DNA of 64,000 nt from an uncultured bacterium (GTDB lineage: Bacteria > Actinomycetota > Coriobacteriia > Coriobacteriales > Coriobacteriaceae). Location of the stretch: NCBI GenBank assembly GCA_905215445.1, contig CAJMPZ010000003.1, positions 1 to 64,000 on the forward strand. The letters are read 5' to 3'. The notes beneath the pieces were generated by a model. It was not told the DNA's origin and did no database searches. It was given only the letters and a program-made list of their open reading frames with translations. Below, in pieces: positions 42,270 through 51,008 of the stretch (positions are counted from its first letter, which is position 1; every line of letters starts with the position of its first letter). Position numbers and translations under genes: made by a program.

Positions 42270-43895
42270 CTACTCCTTATCAAACGAAACGTCGGCGGCG
42301 GGAAGCTCAATCGTAAAGACCGAACCGTGCGGGTCCGCCGCGGTAACCTCTATGCTACCGCCATGTGCCAGCGCAATGGAGCGGCAGAGCGAAAGCCCCA
42401 AGCCCACACTGCGGCAGCTGTCGGCCAGGCCATGGTTGGCGGTGTAGAACGACTCAAAGATTCGCTCGCGGTCCTCGGGCGCAATGCCCGGGCCATCATC
42501 AGCAACCGAGCACGCCACGTGCCCATCGTCGACGCCAATCGAGATCACGATATGCGAGCCCGCGGGCGTGTAGGTGATGGCGTTGTTCACCAGATTGACC
42601 ACCAGCTGCACCATCAGGCGCGCGTCGACGTTGACAAGCGCCGGCTCATCGCACGCCACCACCTTAAGGTCGTGCTCGCGCACGGCCGGGTTTACGTGGC
42701 GCAGCGCCTCCTCGACGATATCGTCCATGAGCTCGAGCGTAGTCGACAGGCGCATACCGCCACCCTCGAGCTTGGTGATGGCGAGCAGGTTCTCGACGGT
42801 GGCGTTGAGCCATTGCGCGTCCGAGCGAATGGATAGGAGCATGCCGCGGCGTGTCTGGTCGTCGAGCACGGCCGTGCCGGTCGAGCCCTGGTCGAGCAAC
42901 ACGTCGGCATTACCCGAAATACTGGTGAGCGGCGTACGCAGGTCGTGCGAGATGGAGCGCAGCAAGTTGGCACGCAGCTGTTCGTTTTTGGCGAGCACCG
43001 CCGCTTCCTCGCGAGCCTCCATGGCGCGGGCGCGATCGAGCGCCAGCTCGCCTTCGCTCACGATGGCATCGGCAAGCGTCCGCTCCTCGGGCGTCAGCGC
43101 ATCGGGCTCGGCGACAATGGCGAACACCCCCACCACCGAGGCGGGATCGCCCGCGCGCACCATGGTGTCGCCCGAGCGCACGGTCAGGTATATGCCGTAG
43201 AACGCCGAGGCGCCATAGGTGGCATCGAGCGGCGTTCCCACATAGGCGGACGCCGAGAGCCGCGGCGGCATCTGCGGCGCCAGCTGGTGTACCGGCGCGG
43301 CATCGCCCACGGCCGTGTACGTCGTGCGCGGCAGCAGGTCATCGTTATCGGCATCGGCGCTATACCACACGACCGGACAGTCCGAAAGACGCGCCAGCTG
43401 CGTTGCCATAGCATGCACAATCTGTTGCTGATCGCCGCACCGCTGCAGCATGCGGTTGGTCTCGAGCACCATCTGCGTGCGACGGTCGCTGGCGGCAGCC
43501 TGCGCCAAGGCGCGGCGCAGGGCCAGCGCAATCGAGCTCGACACGAGCGAGACCGCAAACATAATGAAGAACATGCCGGGATAGGCGCGGTCGATAAACG
43601 ACAGCGCGTAGCGCGGGTCGACAAACAAGAAGTTGTAGAGCGCCACGGCGGCGGCAGAGCTCAGCAGGCAGTACAGGCGGCTCCAGGTAAAGAAGGCGCA
43701 CAGCTGCACAGCGAACACATAGACGATCATGATGCTCGGCGCGAGCCCCGGATGGTCGAGCAGCGCGCCCACAATCGTCGCCGCAGCTAGCAGCCCCGCC
43801 GATACGCAGGCGTCATACAGAGGGCTGCGACGCGTCAGCGTTGTACGCCGCCACCAAAAGTTCTCGGCAATATCGCCGTCCGCACGGACGTCCAT
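42270..43895 (-). CDS. Sensor histidine kinase, KdpD-like without N-terminal domain
   Basis: Membrane sensor of 541 residues. Four helices at about 30-130 (KdpD-like DUF4118 region, with YNFLFVDPRYALSF) are followed by a GAF-like domain, then the phosphoacceptor His in RSISHDLRTPLTSISG (near 317) and an ATPase domain with NAITYTPAGS, DDGPGIAPED and VGLGLSLC. The KdpD/Usp domains of about 370 residues that precede the helices in full KdpD are absent. It is cotranscribed with the regulator downstream and lies 136 bases after Kup. Confidence 0.87.
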   Translation of the reverse strand: MDVRADGDIAENFWWRRTTLTRRSPLYDACVSAGLLAAATIVGALLDHPGLAPSIMIVYVFAVQLCAFFTWSRLYCLLSSAAAVALYNFLFVDPRYALSFIDRAYPGMFFIMFAVSLVSSSIALALRRALAQAAASDRRTQMVLETNRMLQRCGDQQQIVHAMATQLARLSDCPVVWYSADADNDDLLPRTTYTAVGDAAPVHQLAPQMPPRLSASAYVGTPLDATYGASAFYGIYLTVRSGDTMVRAGDPASVVGVFAIVAEPDALTPEERTLADAIVSEGELALDRARAMEAREEAAVLAKNEQLRANLLRSISHDLRTPLTSISGNADVLLDQGSTGTAVLDDQTRRGMLLSIRSDAQWLNATVENLLAITKLEGGGMRLSTTLELMDDIVEEALRHVNPAVREHDLKVVACDEPALVNVDARLMVQLVVNLVNNAITYTPAGSHIVISIGVDDGHVACSVADDGPGIAPEDRERIFESFYTANHGLADSCRSVGLGLSLCRSIALAHGGSIEVTAADPHGSVFTIELPAADVSFDKE

Positions 43896-43923
43896 CAGCG
43901 CCCCGCCCCTCTCTCAAAAACAA

Positions 43924-43979
43924 AAACCACCACAAAGGGGACAGGCACCTTTGCGGTGGTTGCCTCCTTGTGGTGGTTT
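43924..43979. terminator. Stem-loop between kup and the kdpD-like gene
   Basis: AAACCACCACAAAGG pairs with CCTTGTGGTGGTTT, and the loop holds the CAAAGGGGACAGGCACCTTTG palindrome of the 3'-end family. It lies 29 bases before the kinase start, and could attenuate read-through from kup. Confidence 0.65.
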
Positions 43980-44031
43980 CAAGTGTATAGCCTTTGCAGC
44001 CCGCAGTCGCTAGACAAACAGCAGACGTCGA

Positions 44032-46059
44032 CTACGGGCGCTCGTCGGGAGCCAGGCGCTGCATCTTGCTCACGGCCTTAAACTTGGTGAACAGCGGCAC
44101 GTACTCAAAGCTCACGTTGGAGTTCTCCAGGCCGTACCAGCGCGCGGGGGTGCCGGCAGCGCGGCGGATGATGTACTTGAGCGTGATGGCCGTACGCTCG
44201 CTGGGCTCCACGTCGCTTTCGGGCGCCAGCAGCTTGCGGATCATGACGAACTTAAACGTACCGATGTTGCCCGGATCCTTGTAGACCGAGTAGTCGTGCG
44301 TCTGCGCCGGCAGCTCGCCGCTGGCAGCCAGGTCCTGAACAACCTGGCGCAGGTAAGCATTGACGCGCTGGTTGATCTTATAGCCCAGGTACAGATGCAC
44401 GCGGAATACGTAGTCGGTGCCGAACGTCTCGACCGAGTAGGCAAAGGTATGCGGCTCGTCCATGGTCTCGACGTTCACGAACCACCAGGCACGAGCGCGC
44501 TTGGGGTGCTTGTCCAAAATCGAGTAGACGATATCGCGGTCGATATAGTCGGTGTTGGTGTCCTTGGTCAGGTACACGATGTTGTCGCTCACGAGCTCGT
44601 AGCGATCGTCGTCGCGCAGGCGCTTGAGCTGCGGCAGATAGCTGCGCAGCGGCAGCAGCGTAAACTGGCGCTGCTCAACCGCCGTGCCGTTGTACCAGCA
44701 CACCATGATGCCCATGATGAGCGCGGCCATAAGGATGGTGAAATAGCCGCCGTGGAAGAACTTGGTGAGCGAGCTCACAAAGAAGAAGCCCTCGAGCATA
44801 AGGAAGAAGGCGGCAAAGATCCACGGCGCGACCTTGAGATTGCGCTCCACGTGCAGATAGAAGAAGAGCAGCATTGTCGTGCACATCATGGTCAGGGTAA
44901 TGGCCAGGCCGTACGCGGCCTCCATGTGCGCCGAGTTCTGGAACAGCAGCACCACGACGACGCAGCCCACGAGCATGACGTTGTTGACCATGGGGATGTA
45001 GAGCTGGCCCTTGGTCTCGGCAGGATAGAAGACCTGCATATGCGGCATGAGGTCCAGGCGGCTGGCCTCGGACACCAGCGAGAATGCGCCGGTGATGAGC
45101 GCCTGCGAGGCGATGATGGCCGCGACGGTGGAAAGGCCGACGGCAAAGGGGCGCAGACCCGGGGCGAGCATCTGGTAGAAGGGGTTGAGGTCGGCGATAC
45201 CCATGAGCTCCGGGTTGCCGGCGTTGTTGATAAGCCACGCGCCCTGGCCCATGTAGGACAGCAGCAGGCAGCACTTAACGAACGGCCAGGTGGCGTAGAT
45301 GTTGCCGCGGCCCACATGGCCCATGTCGGAGTAGAGCGCCTCAGCACCGGTGGTGGCAAGGAAGCAGCTGCCCAGAATCATGATGCCCGCGTGGTTGTTG
45401 GGGCTCAGCAGAAAAGCGATGCCACGCAACGGGTTGAGGCACAGCAGCACCGCGGGATACTGGCAGACAAAGAACAGGCCCGTGCCGCCCAGGAACAAAA
45501 ACCACAGCGTCATGATGGGGCCGAAGGCGTGACCGATCTTGGCCGTGCCGATGCGCTGCACCAAGAAGAGCGCGATGATGATGGCAAGCGTGATGGCGAC
45601 GACACGACCCTGGTCGTCACCGAGCACGGCATGGACCGCCGGGATGGTGCGCAGGCCCTCGATGGCCGTGGTGACGGTAACGGCAGGCGTCAGGATGCCG
45701 TCGGCGAGGAGCGCCGCGCCGCCCAGCATGGCGGGGATGATGAGCCACTTGCCGCAGCGCTTGACCAGGCTGTACAGGGCAAAGATGCCGCCCTCGCCGT
45801 GGTTGTCGGCGCGCAGCGAGATCAGCACGTACTTGACGGTCGTCAGCAACGTGACCGTCCACACGACAAGGGAGAGCGCGCCGAGCACGAACTCCTGCGT
45901 GACGCTTCCGATGCCGCCGTTGCCAGCAACGAGCGCCTTGGTTACATACATGGGGCTGGTGCCGATATCGCCATACACCACGCCCAGCGTGACGAGCATC
46001 GCCGAGATGCTCACAGGAATCGCAGCGTGCGAGGCTACTTCCTTTGCCTTTTGTTCCAT
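44032..46059 (-). CDS. kup: Kup-type potassium transporter
   Basis: Potassium uptake carrier of about 675 residues with 12 helices and a C-terminal cytoplasmic domain. The N-terminal VTLGVVYGDIGTSPMYV and RADNHGEGGIFALYSLVKR patterns identify Kup. ATG 46059 with GGGAGG ten bases upstream is preferred to an in-frame TTG at 46077. It lies upstream of the KdpD/E-like pair on the same strand, so the sensor pair may control it (inference). No kdpFABC genes occur in the window. Confidence 0.93.
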   Translation of the reverse strand: MEQKAKEVASHAAIPVSISAMLVTLGVVYGDIGTSPMYVTKALVAGNGGIGSVTQEFVLGALSLVVWTVTLLTTVKYVLISLRADNHGEGGIFALYSLVKRCGKWLIIPAMLGGAALLADGILTPAVTVTTAIEGLRTIPAVHAVLGDDQGRVVAITLAIIIALFLVQRIGTAKIGHAFGPIMTLWFLFLGGTGLFFVCQYPAVLLCLNPLRGIAFLLSPNNHAGIMILGSCFLATTGAEALYSDMGHVGRGNIYATWPFVKCCLLLSYMGQGAWLINNAGNPELMGIADLNPFYQMLAPGLRPFAVGLSTVAAIIASQALITGAFSLVSEASRLDLMPHMQVFYPAETKGQLYIPMVNNVMLVGCVVVVLLFQNSAHMEAAYGLAITLTMMCTTMLLFFYLHVERNLKVAPWIFAAFFLMLEGFFFVSSLTKFFHGGYFTILMAALIMGIMVCWYNGTAVEQRQFTLLPLRSYLPQLKRLRDDDRYELVSDNIVYLTKDTNTDYIDRDIVYSILDKHPKRARAWWFVNVETMDEPHTFAYSVETFGTDYVFRVHLYLGYKINQRVNAYLRQVVQDLAASGELPAQTHDYSVYKDPGNIGTFKFVMIRKLLAPESDVEPSERTAITLKYIIRRAAGTPARWYGLENSNVSFEYVPLFTKFKAVSKMQRLAPDERP

Positions 46060-46183
46060 AAGCCGGTTTCCTCCCAATTTTAACGTTCGACGGGATTATA
46101 GGTAATCAGCCCATATTTTAATGGCACCGTTTTCCCAGCTAGATAAACATTTATGCGGCCTTTAGGCCACCGCGGCGATATGG

Positions 46184-46214
46184 AATGTGACAAAGGGACG
46201 CCCCTTTGTCACAT
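46184..46214. repeat. CAAAGGGAC palindrome at the nitroreductase 3' end
   Basis: AATGTGACAAAGGGACG pairs with CCCCTTTGTCACATT around GC. It sits three bases beyond the nitroreductase stop on the minus strand. It is the best-preserved member of the family seen at 121-142, 6796-6824 and 11706-11727. Confidence 0.8.
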
Positions 46215-46217
46215 TCG

Positions 46218-47090
46218 TCATTTTCCGAGCCAGTTTTTGAACCACCACTCCATGGAGCGGCTCATCTCGGTCATAAAGGGACTGGTGTGCTTGCGTGTGT
46301 AGATATCCACCACGCGCTCGCCCACCTCGCGGGCGTGCGGGCGAAACATCGCATCCATCTCGGCCACCTGCGCATCCATCGTCGCGGCGTCGGCGCGACA
46401 ATAACGCTCCTCGTGCACCAGGTTCACCACGGGATGCGCGATTGCCGGGCGCTCCTTACGGGGCGTGCCGATGATGAGCATCGACAGCGGCATGGTATAG
46501 GCAGGCAAGTCCAGCAGTGCGGCAACTTCCTCGGCGTTCTCGACGATATCGCCGATATAGCAGCTCCCCAGCCCCAGGGCCTCGGCGGCAACCACGGCGT
46601 TTTGGGCGGCGATCACGGCGTCCTGGGCCGCGATGGCAAAGTCGCCCAAACCCGGCGCACGACGGGGCGACTTGCCCGTGCGCTCGACAAACTCGGGCTC
46701 AAAGCAACCCACATGCTCAAACAGATCGATCCACTTGGCATAGTCGACTACAAATATGAGTGCCCAGGGCGCCTTGGCGATCATGGGCTGATGATCGCAC
46801 AGGTCGGCCAGGCGGTCCAATGTGGCCTGCTCACGAATGCTCACGATGGAATACATCATCATGGCGCCTGCCGACGGCGCACGGCTCGCCGCATGCAGAA
46901 TCGCCGCCCGCTGTTCGTCGGTCACCGCCACGGGACGGTCATCGTCATCACGCGCGAAGGCACGCGTAGACGAGCGATGCTCCAAGATGTCCAGCACCGC
47001 GTTGCCCGTAGTCTCGACCGGATAGCCGTATGTATCCACGACCGCAGCTCCGTCGCTGCCCATGTCCGCCTTGCAAACCTGCTCGCTCAT
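46218..47090 (-). CDS. Nitroreductase family protein
   Basis: FMN-dependent oxidoreductase of 290 residues. HRSSTRAF near residue 38 is the usual FMN phosphate-binding start, followed by APSAGAMMMYS; AAEALGLGSCYIGDIVEN and PLSMLIIGTPRKER are typical of the C-terminal part. GAGGGTAGGG lies before ATG 47090. It may reduce nitro groups, quinones or enoates; the true substrate is unknown. It stands alone between kup and the LTA-synthase-like gene. Confidence 0.88.
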   Translation of the reverse strand: MSEQVCKADMGSDGAAVVDTYGYPVETTGNAVLDILEHRSSTRAFARDDDDRPVAVTDEQRAAILHAASRAPSAGAMMMYSIVSIREQATLDRLADLCDHQPMIAKAPWALIFVVDYAKWIDLFEHVGCFEPEFVERTGKSPRRAPGLGDFAIAAQDAVIAAQNAVVAAEALGLGSCYIGDIVENAEEVAALLDLPAYTMPLSMLIIGTPRKERPAIAHPVVNLVHEERYCRADAATMDAQVAEMDAMFRPHAREVGERVVDIYTRKHTSPFMTEMSRSMEWWFKNWLGK

Positions 47091-47303
47091 CGCCCTACCC
47101 TCGCCATTTCTTTAAGAAGCCTTTACGTTTCCGTGTAATTCCCGTCCATTATCGCGCAGGTCGCCGCTACATTGCGCAACACCGCCACGCACGCGCGTTA
47201 TTATGGCTGGTTGTTGTGCGCAGTCACCAAATGCAGCGCATATCTTGGTAACAATCGGGTAAACCCCCGCTTTCGTAGGTTTTAGTTTGTGAGGAGTCTC
47301 AGC

Positions 47304-49604
47304 ATGTTCGCTGCCGCCATCTCGCTCGTCGGTCTTGCGGCGACCGTCTACCTTGTCTTGCGCGAGGCCAAGGCCATTCGCGCTCAGTCGGGCACCGTTG
47401 CCAAAAGCGCTCTTGGATGGAGCGTCGCCTTCGGCCTGTTCCAGCTCTTTTTGACCGTCTGGGGCGCCATTGGCCTCGTCGCCCAAAACGAGCCGCTCGC
47501 CTTTGTGATGCTCATCCTGACCAACGCCATCCTCACCGGCTGCGCTTGGGCCAGCATCGCCCGCGACCGTATCGCCCCGCGCGTCTTTGCGTTTGCCGCG
47601 CCCGATGCCCCCGCCCTCACCGGCAAGCTCGCCCGCCTGCGCGGCGCCTTTGTGGGCAAACCGCTCGTCGCCGCCGTCTTGTGCCTACTGCTCGCCGGCG
47701 TCTTTGCGCTGCTGGGCATGGAGGTCTCGTCCAACCACGACTTTACCTGGATCTACCCCCTGTGCATTCTGCTCGAATGGGCCATTATCACCGTGCTCAT
47801 GGTCGGCTTGTTCTTCCTATTCCAGCGCCACGGCGCAGCTCCCGCGGTCCTGGCCTTCGCCCTCTTTGTCCTGGGCATTGCCGAGTTTTTCGTCATCACG
47901 TTTAAATCCATGCCCATCCAGCCGGGCGACCTTTCGGCCATCTCCACCGCCGCCGCGGTCGCCGGCAACGGCTACACCTTCTCGATCTCGCTGTTCTGCG
48001 TGCTGTCCATGGGCTTTACCGCCATCGCCATGCTGCTGTGCGAGTACGCCGGCCTGGTGGCACCGCACCGTCAGAAGGGTGCCGCCAACGCCAAGCGCAT
48101 GCTGCTCACCAACCTGCTCGTGGCAGTGCTGTGCCTGGGCGGCGTAACCGCGCATGTCACGCTCATCGACTACTACAACACCCTCGGCATCACCGTCTAC
48201 ACCTGGCGCCCGCTCGAGAGCTACTGGCGCGAGGGCTACCTGCCCGCTTTCATTAGCGCAGCGCAGTCCATCAAGCCGCCCAAACCCGCCGACTACTCCG
48301 TCGACGATGCCAAGGCCACGCTCAAAAAGTACGCCAAGGCCTACGACAAGTCCGACGCGGCCAAGAGCGACGAGCGCGCCGCCGCAAAGGAGCAGTTCGA
48401 CAGCGAGAAGCCCACGGTCATCGCCATCATGAACGAGACCTTCTCGGATCTGTCAATCTACCAGAACATGCGCGCCGGCTACGAGGGCCCGCAGTACTTT
48501 AAGAGCCTGTCCAACTGCCTCAGCCGTGGCAAGCTCTACGTGAGCGCCTACGGCGGCGGTACCGCCAATACCGAGTTTGAGTTTATGACCGGCAACTCCA
48601 TGGCCAACCTGGGCTCGGGCGTGTACCCCTACACCATCTACAACATGGAAACGACCGGGAACCTGGCAGAGCAGTTCAAGTCGCTCGGATATTCCACCAC
48701 GGCCATGCACCCCAACCACGCGACCAACTGGAACCGCGAGAACGTCTACAAGGACTTTGGCTTTGACCAGTTCCTGTCCATCAACGACTTCCAGGGTGCC
48801 GACACCCTGCGCGGCATGGTGACCGACCAGGCGACATACGACAAGATTCTTGAGCTGCTCGACCAGAACGCCGACCCGCAGTTCATCTTCGACGTGACCA
48901 TGCAGAACCACTCGGGCTACGACACGGGCCTGCTGCCGGTCGACAAGCAGATGCACCTGAACATCGACACGACCGACCTGGATGCCAAGACCGTCGAGGA
49001 TGGCACGCTGTCCGATGTCGACGAGTATGTCTCGTGCATCGAGCAGTCCGATCAGGCGCTGCGCTACTTCCTCAACGCCCTGAGCAAGCTCGACCGTAAG
49101 GTGGTCGTGGTGTTCTGGGGCGACCATCAGCCGTTCTTCCCGTCCAAGTTCAACGATAAGTGGTTTACCGGCGAGGACGACGCCACCCACCAGGAACGCT
49201 TGTGGCAGACCGACTACATCATCTGGGCTAACTACGACGTTGCCGGTTGCGACCAGACGAGTGAGGTCGACGACCTGTCCACCAACTATCTGTCCACCCA
49301 GCTGATGCAGCTGATCGGCGCACCGCTGACCGACTACCAGAAGGCGCATATGACATTGCGCGAGTCGCTGCCCGCCATCAACTCCGTCGGCTACGAGGAC
49401 GCCAGCCTGCGCTGGGCGCTCTCCTCCAACGTCACCGGTGATGACGCCGTCGCCGCTGCTGCCACCAAGGCGCGCGAGGATTACGCCAAGATGCAGTATT
49501 ACGAAATGTTCCGCGACGGCAAGAACGTGTACACCGAGCACTTCCAGACCGAGGCCAACGAGACCGACCCCAACCTGGCACCGGGTACAACCAAGATCAA
49601 ATAG
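47304..49604 (+). CDS. LTA-synthase-like sulfatase-family membrane enzyme
   Basis: Protein of 766 residues. The N-terminal third has about seven hydrophobic helices; a linker rich in Lys and Asp follows, then an extracytoplasmic alkaline-phosphatase/sulfatase-fold domain starting PTVIAIMNETFSDLS. The likely catalytic Thr is in AYGGGTANTEFEFMTGNS, with metal ligands also in VTMQNHSGYD and FWGDHQPF. It would transfer glycerol phosphate or a similar group onto a surface polymer (LtaS/MdoB type). GAGGAG precedes ATG 47304. It is a single gene followed by the structured element at 49624-49754. Confidence 0.87.
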   Translation: MFAAAISLVGLAATVYLVLREAKAIRAQSGTVAKSALGWSVAFGLFQLFLTVWGAIGLVAQNEPLAFVMLILTNAILTGCAWASIARDRIAPRVFAFAAPDAPALTGKLARLRGAFVGKPLVAAVLCLLLAGVFALLGMEVSSNHDFTWIYPLCILLEWAIITVLMVGLFFLFQRHGAAPAVLAFALFVLGIAEFFVITFKSMPIQPGDLSAISTAAAVAGNGYTFSISLFCVLSMGFTAIAMLLCEYAGLVAPHRQKGAANAKRMLLTNLLVAVLCLGGVTAHVTLIDYYNTLGITVYTWRPLESYWREGYLPAFISAAQSIKPPKPADYSVDDAKATLKKYAKAYDKSDAAKSDERAAAKEQFDSEKPTVIAIMNETFSDLSIYQNMRAGYEGPQYFKSLSNCLSRGKLYVSAYGGGTANTEFEFMTGNSMANLGSGVYPYTIYNMETTGNLAEQFKSLGYSTTAMHPNHATNWNRENVYKDFGFDQFLSINDFQGADTLRGMVTDQATYDKILELLDQNADPQFIFDVTMQNHSGYDTGLLPVDKQMHLNIDTTDLDAKTVEDGTLSDVDEYVSCIEQSDQALRYFLNALSKLDRKVVVVFWGDHQPFFPSKFNDKWFTGEDDATHQERLWQTDYIIWANYDVAGCDQTSEVDDLSTNYLSTQLMQLIGAPLTDYQKAHMTLRESLPAINSVGYEDASLRWALSSNVTGDDAVAAAATKAREDYAKMQYYEMFRDGKNVYTEHFQTEANETDPNLAPGTTKIK

Positions 49605-49623
49605 CGACACGTCTTAACTGGCT

Positions 49624-49754
49624 CGTCTGCCCGGCGGCGCGGAACGTAAGGTTCCCTGCTCGGACAGTCCTGCTCGCACGGAGAGCACATTAAGTGCTCT
49701 CCGGCTCGTGCGGAACTCGCGATGAACCTTACATTCCGCGTCGCCGGGCAGACG
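49624..49754 (+). ncRNA. Candidate structured element, copy 1
   Basis: A 131-base palindrome 20 bases after the LTA-synthase-like stop. Outer stem CGTCTGCCCGGCG/CGCCGGGCAGACG, middle stem GGAACGTAAGGTT/AACCTTACATTCC, inner stem GAGAGCAC/GTGCTCTC around ATTAA. The segments between stems (TTCCCTGCTC, ACAGTCCTGC, GTGCGGAACTCGCGATGAAC) recur in the element at 50164-50286 on the other strand, although the stem sequences differ. This is the pattern expected of a conserved RNA or DNA structure; whether it is expressed is not known. Confidence 0.55.
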
Positions 49755-49807
49755 CCTCGGTGTTGAAGCGCGGCTTGTCATGAAAGCATCCGCAACATAT
49801 ATAAGTT

Positions 49808-49830
49808 GAAGGCCACATTAAGTGGCCTTC
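49808..49830 (+). terminator. Intrinsic terminator before repeat array A
   Basis: GAAGGCCAC pairs with GTGGCCTTC around ATTAA, followed by TTTAT. The apical sequence CACATTAAGTG matches the centre of both structured elements beside it. Confidence 0.75.
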
Positions 49831-49838
49831 TTTATATT

Positions 49839-50158
49839 CGGAAAGTGTGTCCCGGAATCTGCCTTCGGAATGGGACGCAGTTTCCGCTTGAGGGCCTGTT
49901 GGGAAAGCGCATCCCACTTCAAGAGTAAATTCCGGGTCGCACTTTCCGCTAAGGCTCTCAACCGGAAAGTGCATCCCATTCCAAGCCTTAATTCCGGGAC
50001 ATAGTTTCCGGACAAGACATCAACCGGAAAGTGGGGACCACTCTGAGCGCCGATTCTGGGACACACTTTCCGAAACACCGCCCATCCGGAAAGCCCGTCC
50101 CACTCCGAATACATCCAGGCATAAAATCATCAGCTTATTAGGCCTTCTATCAATAAAG
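49839..50158. repeat. Repeat array A: five imperfect repeats, 62-bp period
   Basis: GGAAAG (or a close variant) starts units at 49840, 49902, 49964, 50026 and 50088, exactly 62 bases apart. Each unit carries GGAAAGTGCATCCC-like and GGGACGCACTTTCC-like arms facing each other, so neighbouring arms can form hairpins. The last unit runs into a conserved tail CAGCTTATTAGGCCTTC and CAATAAAG. A second array with the same number of units, period, orientation and tail lies at 59526-59844. Repeat units differ too much for CRISPR, and there are no unique spacers. Confidence 0.85.
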
Positions 50159-50163
50159 AGACA

Positions 50164-50286
50164 CCCTCCCGAGCGGCGGGCTCGAAGTTCATCGCGAGTT
50201 CCGCACGCAAAGAAGGCCACTTAATGTGGCCTTCGTCTTGCGCAGGACTGTAGAGCAGGGAACTTCGTGCCAGCCGCCCGGGAGGG
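50164..50286 (-). ncRNA. Candidate structured element, copy 2
   Basis: On the minus strand, 22 bases after the stop of the LAATG protein gene: outer stem CCCTCCCGGGCGGC/GCCGCTCGGGAGGG, middle stem CGAAGTTC/GAACTTCG, inner stem AAGGCCAC/GTGGCCTT around ATTAA. TTCCCTGCTC, ACAGTCCTGC and GTGCGGAACTCGCGATGAAC are shared with the plus-strand copy at 49624-49754. The rest of 49605-50307 is filled by array A and the hairpin at 49808. Confidence 0.55.
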
Positions 50287-50307
50287 CGTTGCGTTTAGAA
50301 GATGGAC

Positions 50308-51006
50308 CTAGTACTTATCCCTCCGGGACAAAAGTAGCGCGGCTATAAAAGCGATGCTGGCAAGAGTTAGCAAAACTAAAAGCAACGTGAGCGTGTTGTC
50401 GCCCGTTGCCGCCAGACCAAGCAAGCCGGGCTTCTTGCTGTCAGCAGACTGCACGGGAATCTTCTCGCCATCGTCCTCGGCGGTAATCTCCCAGCGAATG
50501 GTCTTGTTTGCGTCGGCAAGCTCGTTGCCCACCGACGTCGGAACGCTTAGCTGCAGATTAAGCACCGTGCTGTCATCGCTCGTAAACGTGGCGATTTGCG
50601 TGGGATAGGCGAACACGCTGCCCGGTGTTCCTGTCTGGAGCCAACCTGCAGAGGCATCGCCCACAGTCGCCGTTAAGGTGATGGGCGATAGCAGATGTGC
50701 CGTCTCGTGATCGACAACAGCCCGCACAAACACACGTACCTGGGACTTTACACCCGTGGTACGAACCCCAATCTGTTGCTCGCGTACATCGCCGGGCATT
50801 AGATCTTTAAAGGCTGGAAACAGATCGGGCTCCCCCGAGGAGTCCGTCGCTCCCGATACCGTTAGCTGGCGTGCATTTCCGTCATAGGCAATCGTGGGAA
50901 CGTCAGCAAACGCACGTGCAGGAACGGCAAGCGCGATAAGGCAGACGATTGCCGCCATCACGCAGCGCAAGGAACACACAACGTCTTTACGAATCGGAGA
51001 AGCCAT
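50308..51006 (-). CDS. LAATG-motif cell-wall-anchored surface protein
   Basis: About 232 residues. A signal peptide (residues 12-38, ending ARAFA) leads to a domain of about 150 residues containing DLMPGDVREQQIGVRTTG and SQVRVFVRAVV, which resembles the TasA/camelysin-type pattern of its neighbours. The C terminus has LAATGDN, a 20-residue hydrophobic helix and SRRDKY, the layout of a sorting signal; LAxTG is favoured by class E sortases. No sortase gene is in the window. GGAGG lies before ATG 51006, two bases after the preceding stop. It probably anchors the fibre to the wall (inference). Confidence 0.75.
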   Translation of the reverse strand: MASPIRKDVVCSLRCVMAAIVCLIALAVPARAFADVPTIAYDGNARQLTVSGATDSSGEPDLFPAFKDLMPGDVREQQIGVRTTGVKSQVRVFVRAVVDHETAHLLSPITLTATVGDASAGWLQTGTPGSVFAYPTQIATFTSDDSTVLNLQLSVPTSVGNELADANKTIRWEITAEDDGEKIPVQSADSKKPGLLGLAATGDNTLTLLLVLLTLASIAFIAALLLSRRDKY

Positions 51007-51008
51007 AC

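Noticed and set aside
46060..46217. c-di-AMP (ydaO-type) riboswitch upstream of kup
   Set aside because: The upstream interval is too short and lacks the conserved ydaO core.
49839..50158. CRISPR array
   Set aside because: The period is regular, but units drift along their whole length, contain inverted arms and have no unique spacers; no cas genes are nearby.
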